DNA from: Calonectria ilicicola
Lineage: Eukaryota > Ascomycota > Sordariomycetes > Hypocreales > Nectriaceae
Assembly (NCBI GenBank): GCA_020809705.1
Contig: CP085835.1
Coordinates: 1,178,001-1,242,000, forward strand
Direction of reading: 5' to 3'
Length of the DNA stretch: 64,000 nucleotides
Part shown: positions 59,121-64,000 of the stretch, in pieces
How the letters are laid out: each line of letters opens with the position of its first letter
Numbering within the stretch: position 1 is the stretch's first letter
Position numbers and translations under genes: made by a program
Notes under the pieces: generated by a model
What the model saw: only the letters and a program-made list of their open reading frames with translations
What the model was told of the DNA's origin: nothing
Databases searched by the model: none

Positions 59121-60169
59121 CGATTCTGGATTCGATTTGGATGGCGATTTGGATTGAACAGGGAAGAAAGAGACGGAAAGATCCAACCCTGCATGGAGAT
59201 AACTTGGATTCGTCTGCATGAGTTGTCACACCTCTCCCTTAGTCACACTGAAAATTACGAATCAGGCCACATGAGCAACTAGACATGTGCCGTCCCGCAA
59301 GGGTTGGGCGCCTCCCGCAGGATACTTCCACTTGATAGGTTGGTTGGTCCAGAATGGATCCAGCCCGCTCGCATGAATGGCACGTTTCTTTTTGCGGAGA
59401 TTTGATCTATTTATGCTTTGGTGTGAATACATCGTTCCACAGAGGCCAGGCTCCATGTTCGCATTAGACATCTTTTCCTGGGGCTTGTGACCTATTTCAA
59501 ATGGCACACGAGGAAAGTATGACTGCTTCATAAACAAACATTTAGACTTGTACAAATGATTTGTGTCCCAGACTCGAGCCATAACCAGAGCTAAGGTAAA
59601 CCAGGGCGCATTTTGAGGCTTGATAAACACGCGTCCTGCATCAGAAGTGAGGAAATGGCGCTGTTAGTAACCCTAACTAGCCTCTCGCACTAGTGCTGTG
59701 GCTGACTCTAACTCACTGTGTTCACGCACTTTTTCAAGAAAGAAGGATGTTTTTCGTTTCGCTAGCTGGAGATAGTGGGCATAAGGGGCAATAAAAAAAG
59801 CAAGTTTTGATGCGCCGTCTCTTTGCAGGGCGCCGTTTAGCGACGATTACAATACCGTGTGACGCTCGTAAGTCGGCCAATTGAATGAACGCTGGACCCT
59901 GCATAAGCGCGAGAACTTGGGCACCTGTATCCACCTCGTTGGCCCAACTCTGGAGATCAAGCATTTGAGTTGGGCAGAGCCACTTTGATGGAAAGGGCAT
60001 GTGCATTAGATATTTACATATGTCCTAACGTCTTCGTGTTAATTCTACTGAAATCAGACCCAATTTCGTAAGTAATATGTTGTCGGTCAGCTTTCTAAAT
60101 TTAGCTATGTCAAACCATTGCGGCCCAAGATCAGCTAAGTTGCATTTAGCTGAGCAGCCACAAATCCAT
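59121..60169. other. Intergenic, no gene supported
   Basis: Minus-strand frames at 59262-59630 and 59734-60006 show no motif. The right end borders the duplicated relic. Confidence 0.5.
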
Positions 60170-60311
60170 TAAGCCAATCATTTGCCAAAGGAGTGTCATC
60201 TCAACGCGCTCCTTCTTTCGGACGTGGTATTATTTTTATCCAAAAAGACAAAAAAGAAGAAGGAAGGGCTAGTTTAGTGTAGCGGCTCATGAAACTTTAG
60301 TGGATTTTGTC

Positions 60312-60715
60312 ACACTCACAAGATGGTCTCAACAGCCTAGCCTAGCAGCCGGGCCTCTTAGGGCCCGGCCGGACCTTGACTACAAAGCCTCGATGCCCTC
60401 GACGGCACAGTCCAGTACTTATAGTAACAGCTAGATAGCTCTTGCCGCAACCGGCCCCAAATAGTCATACAAATCAGGATAAATGCCTAGATGAAGGATC
60501 TAGCTACTACAGACCTATCCCAACGCGGCTGCAAGCAACATCCGTATGCGGTGGTCACCGTAGCTAGCTTTGGATAGCCTCAACCTAAAAGAAACTCCCC
60601 TCGGCCGACCGGAACAGCTAGTCACAACAGCAGCTATAAGAGACCTAGATAGACCCTTCAATTGACAAGACAAGAGCTTCCAAATGTAACCCTGTGGCCT
60701 CTATAGCTAGTGATA
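60312..60715. mobile_element. 404-bp insertion with 9-bp target-site duplication, unclassified
   Basis: The 9-mer GATTTTGTC occurs directly on both sides (60303-60311 and 60716-60724), and removing the segment together with one copy makes copy A of the neighbouring relic align with the uninterrupted copy B. It has no coding frame of note and no clear terminal inverted repeats. It holds nine CTAG tetranucleotides, about six times the number expected by chance, and a strong GC hairpin (GCCGGGCC at 60348-60355, GGCCCGGC at 60362-60369). A short non-autonomous element is inferred; the class cannot be set. Confidence 0.5.
60348..60369. repeat. Perfect GC hairpin, 8-bp stem, 6-nt loop
   Basis: GCCGGGCC, loop TCTTAG, then GGCCCGGC. 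It lies in the insertion and could be an RNA or DNA structure, or just a chance palindrome in GC-rich DNA. Confidence 0.6.
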
Positions 60716-61066
60716 GATTTTGTCTTTGTTTTCTGGAAGATGTCGTCTGAGAAACCAAATGCTTCCAAAATGTCCTGCAAGTGTCCTCAGCACTTTTTGA
60801 TATCTCTGTCAGCCTTGTTTCAATCCTGCGGACCCCAAATTCATGCAGCAGTTCTGCAAAGTGACGCAACAGGGCGGAATACGAGTGCCTGATGCAGTTA
60901 GGATGTTTCAATACCCCTCACAAGGCTCTGAATGGAAACTCATTCTCTTCAACTTTCTCTTGTGATCGAGCCGACCAAGATATGTATGCTTCTCTATCAT
61001 ATTTTCGCACTGAGAGGACTTCCTCCACCTTCTGCCTTGCGACTAACCCTTCTGATTTCTTAAAAC

Positions 61067-62983
61067 ATGCCTCAGTTCAGGCTATACGCTAAATACGCCC
61101 ATATTTCGTGGATTCCCGAATTTTTCGCTATTATTCTTAGCTGTGGCCTAATGGTTGCCCTATGCGATATTTTAGCTGTATACAATGAACGTGAGACTCC
61201 AACGTTTGGAGTGCTCCAAGACTGGGGCCTTACACTGAATACTGTGGTATCTATCCTGGCAAATGTCTCTGTTTTTTCCGCTACCGCAGCCGTGGCCTCC
61301 TGTATTGGTCAACTAAAGTGGCTCTATTTCGCACAATCCTCTCGGCCACTCGGAGACTTTGAGATATACGATGAAGCAAGCCGAGGCTTGATGGGGAGTA
61401 TACAGTTGCTCTGGAAGCTTCGAATGACCCCCACTGCCTCCCTCGGTGCTCTTCTAGTCATCCTGCAGATTTCAATCGCACCACTTGCACAACAGTCAGT
61501 TCAAACTAGAATTGGGACGGTTATTTTGCCTCATGCAGATGCGAACTGTCCTTGGGCCAGAACCTGGGACCGATTATTGGAAGCACCCATATCCCTAAGG
61601 TTTCCATCGAATATCAAGTACTCAATACCACTTGGGATGAGGGGAGCAATTCTTGGAGGTCTAATTGCTAATTCAAGCCTGTTGCTCAACAACACTGTTC
61701 CATCATGTGCAAGCGGTAATTGTGCCTTTGGTGACTATTCTTCGCTTGCCGTCTGCCCCTCAGTTCAAGATGTGAGCGATCATATACAGGACTTTACTTC
61801 GGTAACATCGGCTGGCCAAGTAGGTAGAGTCTGCGTCAAAGACCATGCCTGCCTCATACTGGATGGTGATTCCGCAATAGCCAATTCTACCTCAGCAGCT
61901 CCAGAGAACGAATTTTATAAGGAAATTGATACATCGCGAAATCCGTCTCTAGGAAGACTCAACTTTACATCTATTGCATTCAAAAATCACTCCAATCCAA
62001 TAGCGGATGGATTTATCATATATAAGGAAAATTCGTATCTCCTCGACTTCAACGCCTTGGAATTTGTGTTTGATTGGTGCATAATCAAGTTCTCGACAAA
62101 TGTTACAAATGGCACGGCTGCTACTATTCAGCAAAAAAAGCCCTTGATGGAATTCCAATTTGAAGACAATTACCGTCAACTGACTAGATCAAATGGATAC
62201 CACTCATTTCAAGTAGACTCCAACGCTCATTATGCCTTGCAGCGCTATATGGGGATGCTCTTGTCCGGTGCTATTGTTCTCAAGGAATCAACCAACACCA
62301 CTCTCCGGAACTTTGACAATTCGGATGAAATTATGGTAATTGGAAGAGCTTTGGGTGTGGAGGGTCTTGAACGAGATGATAATGACTCCGGCAGTGGGGT
62401 TTCAACACTGCAGACAGTACTACGCAACATAGCTATGAGTATGACAAATTATATTCGTATCGAATCCACAGATTACATGAACGGGGATGTATATGTTGAA
62501 CGCAGCTTTGTTGTGGTGCAATGGGGCTGGCTGATTGCACCTATCACTTTTGTTGCACTCAGTGCTATTTTCTTTATTGCGGTAGTCGTCCAAGGAGGAC
62601 AACACAAATCGGCTGGGCTGCCCTTATGGAAATCGAATTCAATGGCAGCTCTCCGAGTACTTGATCCAAAGCTACGTTCTTCTATTGGGCCACTGGATTT
62701 GGTCAGCTCTCTCGAGGACGAGGAGAACCAGCTGCGTGCTTGCCTTGTCCGAGACGATGTTGGCTGGGTACTTACTCAAGAAGAGACGAGTGAGGATGGC
62801 CCAAACTTTGTTCCTGTGAACTTGGAAGATCAGAATCCTGACGATGCCATATCTGAGGTCTCGTCATTAACTTTACAGGCTTCGGAAAGTAACCCGATAT
62901 TCACCCCACGACCGGTCAGCAACATCAGCAACTGTGAAATTGAGACTGTAGCGTCTGATATCTCACACGGTAATGCCGATTAA
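61067..62983 (+). CDS. DUF3176-type fungal membrane protein
   Basis: A single exon of 638 residues from MPQFRLYAKYAHISWIPEFF. Features are three hydrophobic N-terminal segments (FFAIILSCGLMVALCDILAV and LTLNTVVSILANVSVFSATA among them), the motif QLKWLYFAQSSRPLGDFEIY and DEASRGLMGSIQLLW, and a large probably extracellular loop with Cys pairs and N-glycosylation sites (CASGNCAFGDYSSLAVC). One C-terminal helix (WGWLIAPITFVALSAIFFIA) precedes an acidic cytosolic tail. This matches the fungus-specific DUF3176 family, often found in multicopy families with uneven distribution. The function is unknown. It is flanked by two copies of a decayed fragment, which suggests local rearrangement. Confidence 0.8.
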   Translation: MPQFRLYAKYAHISWIPEFFAIILSCGLMVALCDILAVYNERETPTFGVLQDWGLTLNTVVSILANVSVFSATAAVASCIGQLKWLYFAQSSRPLGDFEIYDEASRGLMGSIQLLWKLRMTPTASLGALLVILQISIAPLAQQSVQTRIGTVILPHADANCPWARTWDRLLEAPISLRFPSNIKYSIPLGMRGAILGGLIANSSLLLNNTVPSCASGNCAFGDYSSLAVCPSVQDVSDHIQDFTSVTSAGQVGRVCVKDHACLILDGDSAIANSTSAAPENEFYKEIDTSRNPSLGRLNFTSIAFKNHSNPIADGFIIYKENSYLLDFNALEFVFDWCIIKFSTNVTNGTAATIQQKKPLMEFQFEDNYRQLTRSNGYHSFQVDSNAHYALQRYMGMLLSGAIVLKESTNTTLRNFDNSDEIMVIGRALGVEGLERDDNDSGSGVSTLQTVLRNIAMSMTNYIRIESTDYMNGDVYVERSFVVVQWGWLIAPITFVALSAIFFIAVVVQGGQHKSAGLPLWKSNSMAALRVLDPKLRSSIGPLDLVSSLEDEENQLRACLVRDDVGWVLTQEETSEDGPNFVPVNLEDQNPDDAISEVSSLTLQASESNPIFTPRPVSNISNCEIETVASDISHGNAD

Positions 62984-63001
62984 GCCCGTTCATGTCGTGA
63001 C

Positions 63002-63299
63002 TAAGCCAATCATTGGAAAAGGGGGTGTCATCTCAACACAGTTATCCTTTCGGACATGCTCTTCTTTTTATTCCAAACAAAAAAGAAAGAAAAAGGAGAA
63101 GGAAAACCTAGCCTCGTGTAGCGCCTCATGAAATTTTGGTATACTATTATCTTGGATCTTCTGAAAGCGGTCATCTAAAAAGTCAACTGCTTCTGAAATG
63201 TCTTGTAAGTATCCTCAACATTCTTTGATGTCTCTTTCAGCCTTGTTTGTGAGTTCCTTGCACAGCGTACTCATGTCTTTAGTAAGATCGGCCATCGAA
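63002..63299 (-). pseudogene. Decayed coding fragment, copy B
   Basis: From an ATG at 63293 the minus strand reads MADLTKDMSTLCKELTNKAE then RDIKEC, a TGA, and GYLQDISEAVDFLDDRFQK. Copy A matches it with many third-position differences and the same stop. The pattern of synonymous changes on both sides of the stop suggests constraint before decay. Not a functional gene as it stands; no family is recognised. Confidence 0.45.
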
Positions 63300-63521
63300 G
63301 GTCGGAGAGAATCTGCTACGTCATGCGACTTTTAATGATGAAAGAGGATTGGAAATTTATTACTTTAATTACTCTTAATATAAAATTCATCCCTTGGTCC
63401 TTCTATTAAGCCAGGGAGAAGGTGAGGATTGGCCACATTCCAACACCAGTTCTTTTATCTTAGGTACATGGGTCCCCATAAATATCCGCCAACAGGTTAG
63501 GATGACTGTGAAGCAAGTCTC

Positions 63522-64000
63522 TTAGTTGCCGATAACATCGCTTCGGCAAGCACAGTAGGCAGGACCAATCGTAACAGTGCCATCAGGGCCAGTTGTGCCC
63601 TTGGATGCCAGGCAGATGACATTGTTGTTAAGCCCTGTGCACTCTCTTGGCCAGTTCTTGCAATCGTCGGGGGTAGAACACTGAACCTTGGGTATATCGA
63701 CGGTTGGACTTGGCGCAGGGTTCTCAGTTGCTGAGGGATCCACATCGCTTCGGCATGCACAATAAGACGGGCCAAGTGTCACAGTGCCGTCTGAGCTGGT
63801 GGTTCCCTTTGAGGCCAGACAAATTACGCCGTTGCTCAGGCCAGGGCATGTGACTGGCTAATTCTTGCAGTCATCTGGTGTTGAACAGGCTAATTGTGGT
63901 ACAGCCGAGGTCGTTGAGGCTGGAGGCACATCTGCAGACGTGCTAGACGGTTTATCGGTAGAGACCGCAGAACAACGGCAGATGTGACTGACAACACCCA
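63522..64000 (-). pseudogene. Cysteine-rich tandem-repeat secreted-type protein, partial, interrupted by TAG
   Basis: The frame enters from the right edge and ends at TAA 63522-63524. It shows two tandem units: CSTPDDCKN, ECTGL or TCPGL, then VICLASKGTT, DGTVT and YCACRSDV, about 70 residues apart with Ser/Thr/Pro linkers (DPSATENPAPSPTVDIP). The tail of a third unit (HICRC) comes before them. In the first complete unit the codon after KN is TAG (63858-63860), while the second unit has Trp there (KNWP), so TGG changed to TAG. Eight or so Cys per unit suggest secreted disulfide-rich modules. Unknown family. Either a nonsense-decayed copy or an assembly or polymorphism effect; the rest lies outside the window. 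Confidence 0.55.

Larger units (their letters stand above)
60170..60829 (-). pseudogene. Decayed coding fragment, copy A (interrupted by an insertion)
   Basis: Together with copy B (63002-63299) this is a diverged duplicate. On the minus strand it reads KADRDIKKC, TGA, then GHLQDILEAFGFSDDIFQK, the same frame and same in-frame TGA as copy B. It is split by the 404-bp insertion at 60312-60715; the part left of the insertion (60170-60311) matches the beginning of copy B closely, including AAGCCAATCAT and GTGTCATCTCAAC. A TGA also replaces part of the NKA region upstream. The parent family is unknown; the helical pattern hints at a coiled-coil N-terminal domain of a fungal multidomain protein. 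Confidence 0.5.

Noticed and set aside
59262..60006. Two minus-strand frames downstream of the duplicated relic
   Set aside because: No motifs and no joinable exons; they may be chance frames.
63202..63225. Shared TGA in the duplicated fragments as selenocysteine
   Set aside because: Filamentous ascomycetes are not known to make selenoproteins by UGA recoding, and no SECIS-like structure was noted.

Overview
The window is nuclear DNA of a filamentous ascomycete (Pezizomycotina, probably Sordariomycetes). The grounds are many short introns (about 45-100 nt, GTRNGT...YAG), long intergenic spaces, and families typical of these fungi: CFEM-GPCR, MARVEL, Zn2Cys6, TAM-type methyltransferase, DUF3176-type membrane proteins and PDR transporters. 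The species cannot be named from the sequence alone. I joined most multi-exon genes by hand; every joined model given as intact keeps frame from ATG to stop.

Layout. 0-12 kb is accessory in character: the 3' part of an ankyrin gene ending in a WW domain; convergent to it a HeLo-like/pseudokinase gene; a frameshifted carboxypeptidase relic; a short interstitial telomere-like repeat; a four-exon CFEM receptor; an AT-rich MITE-like element; a C2H2 zinc-finger gene interrupted by TAG codons; and a PQ-loop membrane protein. 12-30 kb holds an F-box/ankyrin protein, a single-pass cysteine-rich membrane protein, a cytochrome P450, a second F-box protein, a zinc alcohol dehydrogenase, a secreted GH43 and an RTG2/Ppx-like protein. 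30-45 kb holds a small glycine/alanine-rich protein, a MARVEL protein, a full-length PDR-type ABC transporter, a MUP1-like amino-acid permease and a small NAD(P)-binding protein.

45-55 kb looks like a functional neighbourhood for glycoside or ester use: a secreted carboxylesterase, then an apparently intracellular GH3 beta-glucosidase divergently paired with an MFS sugar porter across a 912-bp shared promoter, then a Zn2Cys6 regulator. The inferred logic is import of a glycoside, hydrolysis in the cytosol and local regulation. 55-60 kb holds a kinase-fold protein, a membrane-protein relic and a nine-exon LaeA/TAM-type methyltransferase with a 13-nt microexon.

60-64 kb is again accessory: a DUF3176-type gene flanked by two copies of the same decayed coding fragment. 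One copy is split by a 404-bp insertion with a 9-bp target duplication. The window ends inside a cysteine-rich tandem-repeat gene with an in-frame TAG. Several relics carry stops explicable by C-to-T or G-to-A change, compatible with RIP-like mutation, but I could not compute RIP indices. No tRNA, rRNA or CRISPR was seen.
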